From the NCBI GenBank assembly GCA_029573495.1, contig JAKQEI010000195.1, positions 1-64,000 of the forward strand: DNA of 64,000 nucleotides, written 5' to 3'. Shown here in pieces: positions 26,813 to 36,308 of the stretch. A program made the translations under genes and the position numbers. This stretch comes from Bacteroidota bacterium. GTDB lineage: Bacteria > Bacteroidota > Bacteroidia > Flavobacteriales_F > PHOS-HE28. Below the pieces are notes generated by a model. That model made no database searches, was not told the DNA's origin, and saw only the letters and a list, made by a program, of their open reading frames with translations. Numbering within the stretch: position 1 is the first letter of the stretch; every line of letters starts with the position of its first letter.

Positions 26813-28852
26813 ATGAAGCAGTTACTCACGATCCTCCTCTTCCTGGCGTTCGGGCTTCTGCGTGCGCAACCACCGTCGGCGGATGCCGCCGAGGAACCGG
26901 TGAAGCTTGCGGTGTCCGCAGTGCGGAACGGCACCTCATGGGATATCAAGGTCACTGCCTCCATCGAACATGGTTGGTCCGTGTATTCGATGAACAATTA
27001 CGGGGACATGGGCCCCTGGCCGACATCCATCCATGTGGACAGCGTGGCCGGTCTGGCCGTGGTCGGTGAGCCTGCGGAGACCGGAGCGAAGGTCATCGAA
27101 GGGGTGGATGAGATCTTCGGGATGTTCGTGAAGAAGTTCAAGGATGAGGCCGTCTTTACCCAGCGCATCACGGTGGCCGATCCCACCACCCCCGTCACCG
27201 GGTCCTTCGAGTACATGACCTGCAACGATGAGATGTGCCTGCCTCCGGCCACGGTCTACTTCATCGTTCCAGGTCTTGCAAGCGGTCGTTTCGAACTGGG
27301 TGCCATCCCCTTCGATCCCAATGACACCCGCTTTCAAGGGCTGGCCACGCGCTCTGGTTCGGCCGAGCTCAAGCTTGCCAATGTGGACCTTGCCGCACCC
27401 GTCATCAAAGGCGGTGAAGCGACCGTGGCGGAAACGAAGTCGTTATGGTCCATCTTCTTCCTCGGCTTCATCGGAGGGCTCGTTGCATTGCTCACACCGT
27501 GCGTGTTCCCGATGATCCCGCTCACGGTGAGCTTCTTCACCAAGGGCAGCGAGGACAAGAAGAAGGGATTGCGGAACGCGCTCACCTACGGCGGTTTCAT
27601 CCTGGGCATCTACCTGCTCTTCAGCCTTCCATTCCACCTGCTCGGTTCGGTGAACCCGGAGATCTTCAACGAGATCAGCACGAACCCGTGGCTGAACATC
27701 TTCTTCTTCGTGATCTTCCTGGTCTTCGCGGTGAGCTTCTTCGGCTACTTCGAGATCACCCTGCCCAGTAGCTGGGTGAACAGCATGGACCAGAAGGCCT
27801 CCAAGTTCGGCGGCATGATCGGCATCTTCTTCATGGCGCTCACCCTGGCGTTGGTCTCCTTCAGCTGCACGGGTCCCATTCTCGGCTCCCTGCTCGCGGG
27901 GGCGCTCACGGCCGATGGTGGCGCGTGGCAGCTTACCGCCGGTCTTGGTGGCTTCGGCATGGCGCTCGCCCTGCCCTTCGCGCTCTTCGCCCTCTTCCCG
28001 AGCTGGCTCAACTCCCTGCCCCGCAGTGGCAGCTGGCTCAACAGCGTGAAGGTGGTGCTCGGTTTCGCGGAGATCGCCCTCGCCTTCAAGTTCCTCAGTA
28101 ACGCTGACCTGGTGAAGCAGTGGGGCATCGTACCGTACGAATTGTTCATGGTCGTTTGGGTGCTCTGTGCGTTGGGGATCGTGTTCTACCTCTTCGGGTT
28201 CATCCGCTTCCCGCATGACAGCCCGGTGAAGAACCGCTCCACGGTGCGCTGGGCCTTCATTGCCCTGTTCACGATCACCACGGGGTACCTCGCTTTCGGC
28301 CTACGGGTGGACAAGGAAGAGAAGACCTTCCGTCCGGTGGCGCTGATGAGCGGCCTCGCACCTCCCGCCGGCTACAGCTGGGTGCTGCCCAAGAAGGCCG
28401 AAGCATTTCACGATCTGGCGGCGGCGATGGAACACGCACGATCCGTCAACAAGCCGGTCATGGTGGACTTCACCGGATGGGCCTGTGTGAACTGCCGGAA
28501 GATGGAGGAGCATGTCTGGCCCGAACAAGGCGTGAAGGAGATCATCGAGAACGACTATGTACTTGTCTCGCTCTATGTCGACGACAAGCGGGAGCTGCCC
28601 AAGGAGGAGCAGTTCATCCACGAAACATCCACCGGAGCGAAGAAGCCGATCATCACGCATGGGAACAAGTGGGCCACCTTGCAGGCTGAGAACTTCGCCA
28701 GTGCGAGCCAGCCACTGTATGTACTGCTGAGCCCCGAAGGGAAGCTGCTGACCGATCCGGTGGGCTATACGCCGGACAAGGAGGAGTACGCCGGTTTCCT
28801 GCGCCGTGGACTGGATGCCATGAAGATGCTCACCGCACAGGCGAGCCTTTGA
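26813..28852 (+). CDS. dsbD: Thiol:disulfide interchange protein DsbD
   Basis: 679 residues with the full three-part plan. Signal peptide to about residue 20; alpha domain with C-N-D-E-M-C (C137 and C142); a hydrophobic middle of about eight segments carrying T-P-C-V-F-P-M-I-P and S-F-S-C-T-G-P-I-L-G, the redox cysteines of the transmembrane domain; and a C-terminal thioredoxin-like domain with G-W-A-C-V-N-C-R-K (C558 and C561). It carries electrons from cytoplasmic thioredoxin to the periplasm for disulfide isomerisation and cytochrome c maturation. It sits three bases after the solitary alpha-domain gene, in an operon driven by the 26335 promoter. Confidence 0.94.
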   Translation: MKQLLTILLFLAFGLLRAQPPSADAAEEPVKLAVSAVRNGTSWDIKVTASIEHGWSVYSMNNYGDMGPWPTSIHVDSVAGLAVVGEPAETGAKVIEGVDEIFGMFVKKFKDEAVFTQRITVADPTTPVTGSFEYMTCNDEMCLPPATVYFIVPGLASGRFELGAIPFDPNDTRFQGLATRSGSAELKLANVDLAAPVIKGGEATVAETKSLWSIFFLGFIGGLVALLTPCVFPMIPLTVSFFTKGSEDKKKGLRNALTYGGFILGIYLLFSLPFHLLGSVNPEIFNEISTNPWLNIFFFVIFLVFAVSFFGYFEITLPSSWVNSMDQKASKFGGMIGIFFMALTLALVSFSCTGPILGSLLAGALTADGGAWQLTAGLGGFGMALALPFALFALFPSWLNSLPRSGSWLNSVKVVLGFAEIALAFKFLSNADLVKQWGIVPYELFMVVWVLCALGIVFYLFGFIRFPHDSPVKNRSTVRWAFIALFTITTGYLAFGLRVDKEEKTFRPVALMSGLAPPAGYSWVLPKKAEAFHDLAAAMEHARSVNKPVMVDFTGWACVNCRKMEEHVWPEQGVKEIIENDYVLVSLYVDDKRELPKEEQFIHETSTGAKKPIITHGNKWATLQAENFASASQPLYVLLSPEGKLLTDPVGYTPDKEEYAGFLRRGLDAMKMLTAQASL

Positions 28853-28885
28853 TGTCGGATCCCCGATCTGACGCATCTTTGAACG

Positions 28886-29485
28886 ATGAGCGTCGACCGG
28901 ATCCGTTCCCACTTCACCGAGGCCCAGGATGTGCTCGGCCGTTTCCTCGCCGATCCTGCCAACATCGCCGCCGTGGAGCAGGCCGCAGCCTTCATCAGCT
29001 ATTGCCTGAAGCAGGGCGCCAAGGTGATCAGCTGTGGCAACGGCGGCAGCATGTGCGATGCCATGCACTTCGCCGAGGAGCTCACCGGACGCTTCCGGGA
29101 TGACCGCCCGCCGATCGCCGCGCTCAGCATCAGCGACCCCGGCCACCTCACCTGTGTGGGCAATGATCATGGGTTCGGTCAGGTCTTCGCCCGTTTCGTG
29201 GAGGCTCATGGTCGTGAGGGCGATGTGCTCCTCGCCATCAGCACCAGCGGGAACAGCCCGAACGTGCTGCGCGCTGCGGAGGTCGCCCGTGGCAAGCATA
29301 TGCATGTGATCGCACTCACCGGCAAGGACGGTGGCGCACTCGCCGACCTGAGCACGGTGGAGGTCCGTGTGCCGCACGAGGGCTATGCCGATCGCATCCA
29401 GGAAGTGCATATCAAGGTCATCCACGCCATCATCGATCACATCGAACGCGACCTCGCCGAACCACGCCGCGCGGACCGCACCTAA
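28886..29485 (+). CDS. gmhA: Phosphoheptose isomerase (D-sedoheptulose 7-phosphate isomerase)
   Basis: 199 residues, a single SIS domain. Typical GmhA stretches are [34 protein letters not shown], and A-L-T-G-K-D-G-G, with a closing [17 protein letters not shown]. It makes D-glycero-D-manno-heptose 7-phosphate, the first step to the ADP-heptose of the LPS inner core, which fits with lptB and lnt in the same window. ATG 28886 follows CATCTTTG (28874-28881), a near match to TAnnTTTG. yifB follows after nine bases. Confidence 0.95.
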   Translation: MSVDRIRSHFTEAQDVLGRFLADPANIAAVEQAAAFISYCLKQGAKVISCGNGGSMCDAMHFAEELTGRFRDDRPPIAALSISDPGHLTCVGNDHGFGQVFARFVEAHGREGDVLLAISTSGNSPNVLRAAEVARGKHMHVIALTGKDGGALADLSTVEVRVPHEGYADRIQEVHIKVIHAIIDHIERDLAEPRRADRT

Positions 29486-29494
29486 TCCGAAGTC

Positions 29495-31033
29495 ATGCTC
29501 GTCAAGGTCCACGGTAGTGCTGTCTTCGGCATCAATGCCACCATCGTCACCGCCGAGGTGAACGTGGAGAACGGTGCCTTCTTCTTCCTTGTGGGCCTGC
29601 CTGACAGTGCGGTGAAGGAGAGCCAGCAGCGCATGGACGCAGCGCTTCGTAACAACGGTCTCTATTTCCCTCGGGGAAAGGGTGTCACCATCAATCTCGC
29701 ACCGGCGGATATCCGCAAGGAGGGGACCGCCTACGACCTTCCGCTCGCGGTGGGACTGCTTGCCGCCACGGAGCAGGTGCCGGCGGATCTCCTCACCACG
29801 CATCTGATCATGGGTGAACTCTCACTGGACGGTGGCGTGCGGCCGATCAAAGGCGCCTTGCCCATCGCCATCGAAGCGAAGAAGCAGGGCTTCAAGGGCA
29901 TCATCCTTCCTGCCGGTAATGCGCGTGAGGCGGCGATCGTGAGTGGACTGGAGGTGTTCGGTGTGGAACACCTGCGCGAGGTGGTGGACCTGCTGAAGGG
30001 GTCACCGACCATCGCCCCGACGATCGTGGACGTGGAGGCGGAGTTCGCCAACAGCAGCCGCAGCTACCCCGTGGACATCGCCGATGTCAAGGGGCAGGAG
30101 AACATCAAACGCGCCTTCGAGATCGCCGCGGCCGGTGGACACAACATCATCCTCATCGGGCCTCCCGGTGCGGGTAAGACGATGCTGGCCAAACGGCTCC
30201 CCACGATCCTGCCACCGTTGAACATCGACGAGGCGCTGGAGACGACCAAGATCCATAGCGTGGCCGGGAAGTTGAGGAAGGAGGACAGCCTGCTGAGCGT
30301 TCGGCCCTATCGTTCACCACACCATACGATCAGCGATGTGGCGCTCGTGGGTGGCGGCTCGTTCCCACAACCGGGTGAGATCAGCCTCGCACACAATGGG
30401 GTGCTCTTCCTGGATGAACTTCCTGAGTTCAAGCGTCAGGTGCTGGAAGTACTGCGCCAACCCTTGGAAGATCGCGTGGTCACCATCAGCCGGGCGAAAT
30501 TCACCGTGGAGTACCCGGCCAGCTTCATGCTCGTGGCCGCCATGAACCCGTGCCCCTGTGGTTATTACAACCACCCGGAAAAGCAATGCGTGTGCGCGCC
30601 GGGCGTGGTGCAGAAGTACCTGAACAAGGTGAGCGGTCCATTGCTGGATCGGATCGACATCCATATCGAGGTGACGCCCGTGCCCTTCGCGGAGTTGAGC
30701 GCCGAACGACCGAGCGAGCGGAGCGCGGACATGCGGGAGCGGGTGATCACGGCCCGCCGTGTGCAGCAGGACCGATATGCCGGCAGGAAGATCCATTGCA
30801 ATGCGCAGATGGGGAGCAAGGAATTGCGCGAGATCTGCCGCATCGATGCTGCTGGAAAGGCCCTGCTGGAGAAGGCGATGGAGCGGCTCGGCCTGAGTGC
30901 ACGCGCCTACGATCGCATCCTCAAGGTGAGCCGCACCGTGGCCGATCTCGCCGGCAGCGCGGACATCCGCACGGAGCACCTGGCCGAAGCCATCCAGTAC
31001 CGGAGCCTGGACCGCGAGGGCTGGGCGGGGTAG
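29495..31033 (+). CDS. YifB-family Mg-chelatase-like AAA ATPase
   Basis: 512 residues. An N-terminal ChlI/Lon-protease-like domain (to about 170; F-F-L-V-G-L-P-D-S-A-V-K-E-S and P-A-D-I-R-K-E-G-T-A-Y-D-L-P) is followed by a Mg-chelatase AAA module with Walker A G-P-P-G-A-G-K-T-M, Walker B V-L-F-L-D-E-L-P-E-F, sensor A-A-M-N-P-C-P-C-G, and a C-terminal lid domain (T-V-A-D-L-A-G-S). This is the YifB/ComM group; ComM is a helicase promoting branch migration during natural transformation in some bacteria. Whether this copy has that role is unknown. It lies directly after gmhA; a 6-bp hairpin (31035-31049) follows the stop. Confidence 0.93.
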   Translation: MLVKVHGSAVFGINATIVTAEVNVENGAFFFLVGLPDSAVKESQQRMDAALRNNGLYFPRGKGVTINLAPADIRKEGTAYDLPLAVGLLAATEQVPADLLTTHLIMGELSLDGGVRPIKGALPIAIEAKKQGFKGIILPAGNAREAAIVSGLEVFGVEHLREVVDLLKGSPTIAPTIVDVEAEFANSSRSYPVDIADVKGQENIKRAFEIAAAGGHNIILIGPPGAGKTMLAKRLPTILPPLNIDEALETTKIHSVAGKLRKEDSLLSVRPYRSPHHTISDVALVGGGSFPQPGEISLAHNGVLFLDELPEFKRQVLEVLRQPLEDRVVTISRAKFTVEYPASFMLVAAMNPCPCGYYNHPEKQCVCAPGVVQKYLNKVSGPLLDRIDIHIEVTPVPFAELSAERPSERSADMRERVITARRVQQDRYAGRKIHCNAQMGSKELREICRIDAAGKALLEKAMERLGLSARAYDRILKVSRTVADLAGSADIRTEHLAEAIQYRSLDREGWAG

Positions 31034-31093
31034 AGCGAAACCTTTTCGCCCGATCCACCGTTCGAGGGGGACGAACAAATCCCTTCCGACGCC

Positions 31094-31789
31094 GTGCGCC
31101 TATTCCTTGCAGTTCCTTTCCTTGTCCTAACGCTGACCAGCACGGCGCTCACCGCCGGTGACCCGAAGTCCGGACGGATCTACCTGAGCGAGGTGCTTGA
31201 GCCGACCTCGAAGGGGCGGGCTGCCTATTACATGCAGGCGGATGGCAAGATGGGGGAGCTGTTCATCGGGAAGATCTTCACGATGGACGGGAAGCTCAAG
31301 GCCGAGGGCCAGTTCCTCGATGAGAAGTTGACCTTGGAGCAGGGTACGTTCGTATTCTATCATCCCAACGGGAAGGTGGAAAGCAAGGGTGAGTACGTCA
31401 AAGGGAAGAAGACGGGTGTTTGGTTGCGGTATGATCCCTGGGGCGGGGCGCTGGCGGAGAAGGTGTACGATCCGGAACCGCTCGAGAACATCCTCTACAC
31501 ACGTGCTGAGACCATGCCCACCTTCAAGGGAGGCGATGAGCGTGCCTTGGTGCGCGTGATCAGGGAGGGGGTGAAACTTCCTCCGGGAACGGTCGTGAAA
31601 GGTCCGGTGGTGGCCGCCTTCGTGGTGGAGAAGAACGGTGATCTGAGCGATGTGAAGGTGATCGAAGGGAAGGACAAGGAGGTGGATGATCAAGTGGTGG
31701 ACATGATCAAGTCCACCGCGCCCTGGACACCGGGCGTTGACAAGGGTGTTCCCGTGCGTGTGCAGATGCGCGTGCCGGTCCAGTTCTAG
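31094..31789 (+). CDS. Secreted MORN-repeat / TonB C-terminal-like domain protein
   Basis: 231 residues from GTG 31094, which opens a signal peptide ending near A-L-T-A-G; no ATG fits this position. Residues 50-120 contain MORN-type toxin/antitoxin-like repeats (G-K-L-K-A-E-G-Q-F, H-P-N-G-K-V-E-S-K-G-E-Y, G-K-K-T-G-V-W-L-R-Y), and residues 135-231 look like a TonB C-terminal fold (P-T-F-K-G-G-D-E-R-A, V-V-A-A-F-V-V-E-K-N-G-D-L-S-D-V, W-T-P-G, then R-V-P-V-Q-F). It lacks the N-terminal membrane anchor and proline-rich spacer of a true TonB, so it is probably a periplasmic domain protein rather than an energy transducer. Function unknown. A strong hairpin terminator follows. Confidence 0.8.
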   Translation: MRLFLAVPFLVLTLTSTALTAGDPKSGRIYLSEVLEPTSKGRAAYYMQADGKMGELFIGKIFTMDGKLKAEGQFLDEKLTLEQGTFVFYHPNGKVESKGEYVKGKKTGVWLRYDPWGGALAEKVYDPEPLENILYTRAETMPTFKGGDERALVRVIREGVKLPPGTVVKGPVVAAFVVEKNGDLSDVKVIEGKDKEVDDQVVDMIKSTAPWTPGVDKGVPVRVQMRVPVQF

Positions 31790-31816
31790 AACCCAACTAC
31801 ATACACCATAAGCAGG

Positions 31817-31842
31817 AAGGCCCCCGAGCGATCGGGGGCCTT
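31817..31842. terminator. Bidirectional rho-independent terminator between the TonB-like gene and secA
   Basis: Perfect 11-bp stem AAGGCCCCCGA / TCGGGGGCCTT around a GCGA tetraloop. A-rich and T-rich ends on either side allow it to stop both converging transcripts. Confidence 0.85.
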
Positions 31843-31864
31843 CGGCGTTCCAATGGTGTCGTGG

Positions 31865-34800
31865 TCAGGCGTCCTTGCCGTGGCACTGCTTGTATTTCTT
31901 GCCACTTCCGCAAGGGCAGGGGTCGTTCCGACCAGGAGCCTTCTCCACACGGACCGGTGCGCTCGGCCGTGGCGGGGGAGGGGGCATGGCACCACGCCCT
32001 GGCGCGGCAGGGCCAGCGGTCGGGCGTGCTGCACCGGCCGCCGCACGTGCACCTGCATATTGCGGCACCTCCGTACGGCTGGTCTGCACCCGTTGTTGGG
32101 GAGGCGGCGCCTGCTGTGCTTCGCGCACCTGCGGTTGTGCCGTGGGCAGTCCGGCCTTCGCGAGGAATCCGACGACCTCGCCGTTGATCCGGTCGATCAT
32201 CGCTTTGAACAGGTTGAAGCTCTCCAGCTTGTAGATCAGCAAGGGGTCCTTCTGCTCGATGCTCGCGTTCTGCACGCTCCGACGCAGTTCGTCCATCTCG
32301 CGCAAGTGCTCCTTCCACTCATTGTCGATGATGGCGAGGGTGATGTAGCGCTCGATGCTGGCGATGAGCTCCCGGCCCTGGCTCTTGTACGTCTTGGCCA
32401 GGTCGGTCACCACCTGCATGGTCTTGCTGCCATCGGTGATGGGTACCACGATGTTCTGGTATTGCTGACCCTGGTTCAGGAACACATCGGTGATCACCGG
32501 CATGGCCTGGTCCGCGGTCAGCTTGCCGTGTCGCTCATAGCTTGACAACGCGGCTTCGTAGACCTGTTCCGCGAGTTCCTCCGGCTTGATGCTCTTGAAG
32601 CCTTCGGCGTCCACCGGGCTCTCGCAGCTCAGACGGCGGAACAGTTCCAGCTGGAAGCCCTCGAAGTCGCCGCTGTCCTGATATTCGTTCACCACGCTGG
32701 CGCTCACTTCGTAGAACATGTTCAGGATGTCCAGCTTCAAACGCTCCCCGAATAGGGCGTGGTGGCGGCGCTTGTAGATCACCGTCCGCTGACTGTTCAT
32801 CACATCGTCGTACTCCAGCAACCGCTTCCGGATCCCGAAGTTGTTCTCCTCCACCTTCTTCTGTGCCCGCTCGATGCTGCGCGTGACCATGCTGTGCTGG
32901 ATCACCTCGCCCTCCTTCAGGCCCATGGTGTCCATCAGCTTGGCGATGCGCTCACTATTGAAGAGGCGCATCAGATCGTCCTCCAACGAGACGTAGAACT
33001 GCGACGAACCGGGATCACCCTGGCGACCCGCACGACCGCGCAGCTGGCGATCCACGCGGCGGCTCTCATGCTTCTCCGTACCGATGATGGCCAGTCCGCC
33101 GGCCTCCTTCACGCCGGGCCCAAGCTTGATGTCGGTACCGCGACCCGCCATGTTCGTGGCGATGGTCACCGTGCCTGCCAGCCCGGCCTGCGCCACGATC
33201 TCCGCTTCACGTTGGTGCTGCTTCGCGTTCAACACGTTGTGCGGGATCTTGCGCATGGTGAGCATCTTGCCCATCAATTCGCTCACCTCCACGCTCGTGG
33301 TACCCACCAGCACCGGACGGCCTGCGTTGCGCAATTGCTCGATCTCCTCGATCACCGCGTTGTACTTCTCACGCTTGGTCTTGAAGACCATGTCCTCGTT
33401 GTCCTTCCGAACCACCGGCCGGTTCGTGGGGATCACCATCACGTCCAGCTTGTAGATGTCCCACAATTCCTGCGCCTCCGTCTCGGCCGTACCGGTCATG
33501 CCGGCCAGCTTGTGGTACATCCGGAAATAGTTCTGCAGGGTGATGGTGGCGTAGGTCTGCGTGGCCGCCTCCACCTTCACCTTCTCCTTGCTCTCGATGG
33601 CCTGGTGCAGCCCGTCGCTGTAACGTCGGCCTTCCAGGATACGACCGGTCTGCTCGTCCACGATCTTCACCTTACCGTCCATCACGACGTACTCCACGTT
33701 GTTCTCGTAGAGCGCGTACGCGCGGATAAGCTGGTTCACCGTGTGGATCCGCTCGCTCTTGATCGCGAAATCGCGCAGCAGCTCGTCCTTGCGTTTGGCC
33801 TTCTCCTCCGCGCTCGCACCGCTCTTCTCGATGTCGGCGATGCTGCCACCCACATCGGGCATGATGAAGAAGCTCGGGTCGTTCACATCCCCGCTGATCA
33901 GGTCGACCCCTTTCTCGGTGAGTTCGATGCCGTGCTGTTTCTCGTCGATGGTGAAATAGAGCTCCGCATCCACCTTCGGCATGTCCTTGCCCTGGTCCTG
34001 CAGGTAGAAGTTCTCCGTCTTCTGCAGGTGGGCGCGCACGCCGTTCTCGCTTAGGAACTTGATCAACGCACTGTTCTTCGGCAGTGCTCGATGCGCGCGG
34101 AGCAGGGCCATGCCCCCTTTCTCCAGCTGTTCCTTCGATGGTGATCCACCTTCGGCAAGGGCCTTGAGGTTGTCCTTCGCCTCGGTCAGCAGTCTGGTCA
34201 CGAGCTGGCGCTGGGCGCTGTAGAGGCGTTCCACGCGCGGCTTGTACTCGTCGAACTGGTGCACCTCGCCCTTCGGCGTGGGACCGCTGATGATGAGCGG
34301 TGTACGCGCATCGTCAACGAGCACGCTGTCCACCTCATCCACGATGGCGAAGTGGTGCTTGCGCTGCACCAGTGCAGAAGGCGCATGCGCCATGTTGTCG
34401 CGCAGGTAGTCGAAGCCGAATTCGTTGTTGGTGCCGTAGGTGATGTCGGCCAGGTAGGCGTTCCGGCGCTCGGCTCCGTTCGGCTGGTGCTTGTCGATGC
34501 AGTCCACCCGCATGCCGTGGAACTCGTGCAGAGGACCCATCCATTCGGCATCGCGCTTGGCGAGGTAGTCGTTCACGGTGACCACGTGCACACCACGGCC
34601 GGGCAGGGCGTTCAGGAACACCGGAAGGGTGCTCACCAGCGTCTTCCCTTCACCGGTGCTCATCTCGGCGATCTTCCCGGTGTGCAGGGCCACACCACCG
34701 ATGAGCTGTACATCGTAGTGCACCATGTCCCATGTGATGGGGATGCCTGCAGCCTTCCAGGTGTTCTTCCAAATGGCCTGGTCGCCTTCGATCCGGATGG

Positions 34801-35248
34801 CATCCGGGCGCTTCGCGACCAGCTCACGGTCAAGGTCCGTGGCACGCACGCGCAGCTCGCTGTTCTCCGTGAAACGTCGGGCCGTCTCCTTCACCACGGC
34901 GAAGGCTTTGGGCAGGATCTCCAGGAGTACCTCCTCGATCTGCTTCAGGCTCGCCTCCTCCAGCTTGTCGATCTCCTGGTAGCGCTGCTCACGCTCCTGG
35001 ATGTCCATGTGCGGATCCCCATCGATCTCAGCGCGCAACGCCTCCACGCGGTCGTCATTCACCTTGGTGCGTTCCTTGATCCGGGCTTTCAGCGCCGTGG
35101 TGCGCTCGCGCAGTTCATCGTTGCTCAACCCTTGCAGTTCGGCGAAGGCCGCCTTGGTCCGGTCCACCAATGGCATCACCTCCTTGAGGTCGCGCTGTGC
35201 CTTGTCGCCGAATACTTTCTTGAGTGCCTTGGTGAATGAACCGATCAT
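31865..35248 (-). CDS. secA: Preprotein translocase ATPase SecA
   Basis: 1127 residues from ATG 35248 (M-I-G-S-F opens the family alignment; upstream extension is unlikely). Walker A M-S-T-G-E-G-K-T lies in NBD1, D-E-V-D-S-V-L-V-D follows, and M-A-G-R-G-T-D and R-Q-L-R-G-R-A-G-R mark NBD2. It is longer than E. coli SecA (901) because of insertions typical of Bacteroidota, including a charged stretch after the DEVD motif (about 340-440). The C-terminal zinc-binding tail reads [13 protein letters not shown] after a Pro/Ala/Gln-rich linker. SecA drives secretion through SecYEG, the step before T9SS export. The exact -7 promoter at 35301-35308 precedes it. Confidence 0.97.
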   Translation of the reverse strand: MIGSFTKALKKVFGDKAQRDLKEVMPLVDRTKAAFAELQGLSNDELRERTTALKARIKERTKVNDDRVEALRAEIDGDPHMDIQEREQRYQEIDKLEEASLKQIEEVLLEILPKAFAVVKETARRFTENSELRVRATDLDRELVAKRPDAIRIEGDQAIWKNTWKAAGIPITWDMVHYDVQLIGGVALHTGKIAEMSTGEGKTLVSTLPVFLNALPGRGVHVVTVNDYLAKRDAEWMGPLHEFHGMRVDCIDKHQPNGAERRNAYLADITYGTNNEFGFDYLRDNMAHAPSALVQRKHHFAIVDEVDSVLVDDARTPLIISGPTPKGEVHQFDEYKPRVERLYSAQRQLVTRLLTEAKDNLKALAEGGSPSKEQLEKGGMALLRAHRALPKNSALIKFLSENGVRAHLQKTENFYLQDQGKDMPKVDAELYFTIDEKQHGIELTEKGVDLISGDVNDPSFFIMPDVGGSIADIEKSGASAEEKAKRKDELLRDFAIKSERIHTVNQLIRAYALYENNVEYVVMDGKVKIVDEQTGRILEGRRYSDGLHQAIESKEKVKVEAATQTYATITLQNYFRMYHKLAGMTGTAETEAQELWDIYKLDVMVIPTNRPVVRKDNEDMVFKTKREKYNAVIEEIEQLRNAGRPVLVGTTSVEVSELMGKMLTMRKIPHNVLNAKQHQREAEIVAQAGLAGTVTIATNMAGRGTDIKLGPGVKEAGGLAIIGTEKHESRRVDRQLRGRAGRQGDPGSSQFYVSLEDDLMRLFNSERIAKLMDTMGLKEGEVIQHSMVTRSIERAQKKVEENNFGIRKRLLEYDDVMNSQRTVIYKRRHHALFGERLKLDILNMFYEVSASVVNEYQDSGDFEGFQLELFRRLSCESPVDAEGFKSIKPEELAEQVYEAALSSYERHGKLTADQAMPVITDVFLNQGQQYQNIVVPITDGSKTMQVVTDLAKTYKSQGRELIASIERYITLAIIDNEWKEHLREMDELRRSVQNASIEQKDPLLIYKLESFNLFKAMIDRINGEVVGFLAKAGLPTAQPQVREAQQAPPPQQRVQTSRTEVPQYAGARAAAGAARPTAGPAAPGRGAMPPPPPRPSAPVRVEKAPGRNDPCPCGSGKKYKQCHGKDA

Positions 35249-35300
35249 GGGAACTGGTGGAGCGGCAGGCCGGGGCGAGCAGGTCCTATTAATGGGGTGG

Positions 35301-35308
35301 CAAAGGTA
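35301..35308 (-). promoter_or_regulatory. Bacteroidota -7 promoter element for secA
   Basis: TACCTTTG on the minus strand, exact TAnnTTTG, about 53 bases before the secA ATG. No convincing -33 TTG. Confidence 0.5.
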
Positions 35309-35380
35309 GCAGGCTGGTCCGAGCACAGACCTTGCCGGGGTGAAGGTCCCTGCCAAGCCGTCAGGACGGGCCTTGAAGCA

Positions 35381-35418
35381 GGAACCCCGGTCGTGAGCAG
35401 CGCTCGGACCGGGGTTCC
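35381..35418 (-). terminator. Terminator hairpin after the DUF2795 gene
   Basis: Perfect 12-bp stem GGAACCCCGGTC / GACCGGGGTTCC with a 14-base loop that can itself pair (GAGC/GCTC). It lies 17 bases beyond the minus-strand stop at 35435 and upstream of the secA promoter, so it likely ends that transcript. There is no clean U-tract. Confidence 0.65.
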
Positions 35419-35434
35419 CAGAATGGAGGGGATC

Positions 35435-35656
35435 TCAGTATTCGTCCTCGTTGAAGAAGAAGTCCTCTTTGCTGGGGTAATCGGGCCAGATGTCCTCGAT
35501 CGTCTCGAAGACCTCTTCATCGTCCTCGATGCCTTGCAGGTTCTCGACCACCTCCAGCGGTGCGCCGGTGCGCATGGCGAAATCGATCAGCTCGTCCTTG
35601 GTGGCGGGCCAGGGCGCATCCTCTAGGTACGACGCGAGTTCAAGTGTCCAATACAT
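35435..35656 (-). CDS. DUF2795-domain small acidic protein
   Basis: 73 residues, very acidic, without signal peptide. It opens M-Y-W-T-L-E-L-A-S-Y-L-E-D-A-P-W-P-A-T-K and continues with L-I-D-F-A-M-R-T-G-A-P and V-V-E-N-L-Q, the pattern of DUF2795; the tail is D-F-F-F-N-E-D-E-Y. It is a widespread single-copy protein in Bacteroidota of unknown function. Own exact -7 promoter upstream (35691-35698, minus) and own terminator downstream, so it is monocistronic. Confidence 0.88.
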   Translation of the reverse strand: MYWTLELASYLEDAPWPATKDELIDFAMRTGAPLEVVENLQGIEDDEEVFETIEDIWPDYPSKEDFFFNEDEY

Positions 35657-35690
35657 CGATAGGCCGTGTTAGGGTCCGTGAAATTGGCCG

Positions 35691-35698
35691 CAAATATA
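35691..35698 (-). promoter_or_regulatory. Bacteroidota -7 promoter element for the DUF2795 gene
   Basis: TATATTTG on the minus strand, exact TAnnTTTG, 34 bases upstream of ATG 35656. Confidence 0.55.
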
Positions 35699-35748
35699 GA
35701 CGGATCGTCATGCCGGGCCTCCGGACTTATCAACCGGCCAGGAAAGCC

Positions 35749-36300
35749 CTACGGACGCGGGTTCCAGGGCGTATCGGCCACCCCATCCACATGGGCGAGG
35801 TGGCGGGCGAGCACGAAAAGGAGGTCGCTCAGCCGGTTCAGGTAGCGCACGGCCATGGCGGGCACCTCCTCCTCGTTGGCCAGCGTCACCAGCAGGCGTT
35901 CGGTACGGCGGCAGACCGTGCGGCACACATGCGCCTGCGATGCGGCCAGGTGGCCACCGGGTAGGATGAAGTTGCGCATCTCGGGAAGCTCCTTGTCCAT
36001 TTCATCCATGGCTGCTTCCAATGTGGTGATATCCGTTTCGGACACCTGTGGCACCTTGAACTTATCCGCCTGTTCCTCGCTGCCGCTCGCCAGTCGTGAG
36101 CCCAGGCTGAACAACTTCTCCTGAATGGGCACCAGCAGCGCATCGCGAGCGCCTGATGCGTGATCGCGGAGGAGGCCGATGTGACTGTTCAGTTCGTCGA
36201 GGGTGCCGTACACCTCGATGCGCAAGGCGTCCTTGGCAACCCGTCGCCCGCCAAGCAAGCTGGTCTCTCCCTGGTCCCCTGTTCGCGTGTAGATCTTCAT
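35749..36300 (-). CDS. Cob(I)alamin adenosyltransferase, PduO/MMAB type
   Basis: 183 residues from ATG 36300. N-terminal K-I-Y-T-R-T-G-D-Q-G-E-T-S-L binds ATP, and R-I-E-V-Y-G-T-L-D-E-L-N-S is a second signature of the family; the C-terminal part has R-R-T-E-R-L-L-V and Y-L-N-R-L-S-D-L-L-F. The enzyme transfers the adenosyl group of ATP to cob(I)alamin to give coenzyme B12, needed by methylmalonyl-CoA mutase or B12-type ribonucleotide reductase, neither of which is in the window. It lies eight bases downstream of the methyltransferase gene, in the same operon. Confidence 0.94.
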   Translation of the reverse strand: MKIYTRTGDQGETSLLGGRRVAKDALRIEVYGTLDELNSHIGLLRDHASGARDALLVPIQEKLFSLGSRLASGSEEQADKFKVPQVSETDITTLEAAMDEMDKELPEMRNFILPGGHLAASQAHVCRTVCRRTERLLVTLANEEEVPAMAVRYLNRLSDLLFVLARHLAHVDGVADTPWNPRP

Positions 36301-36308
36301 GTCGTACC

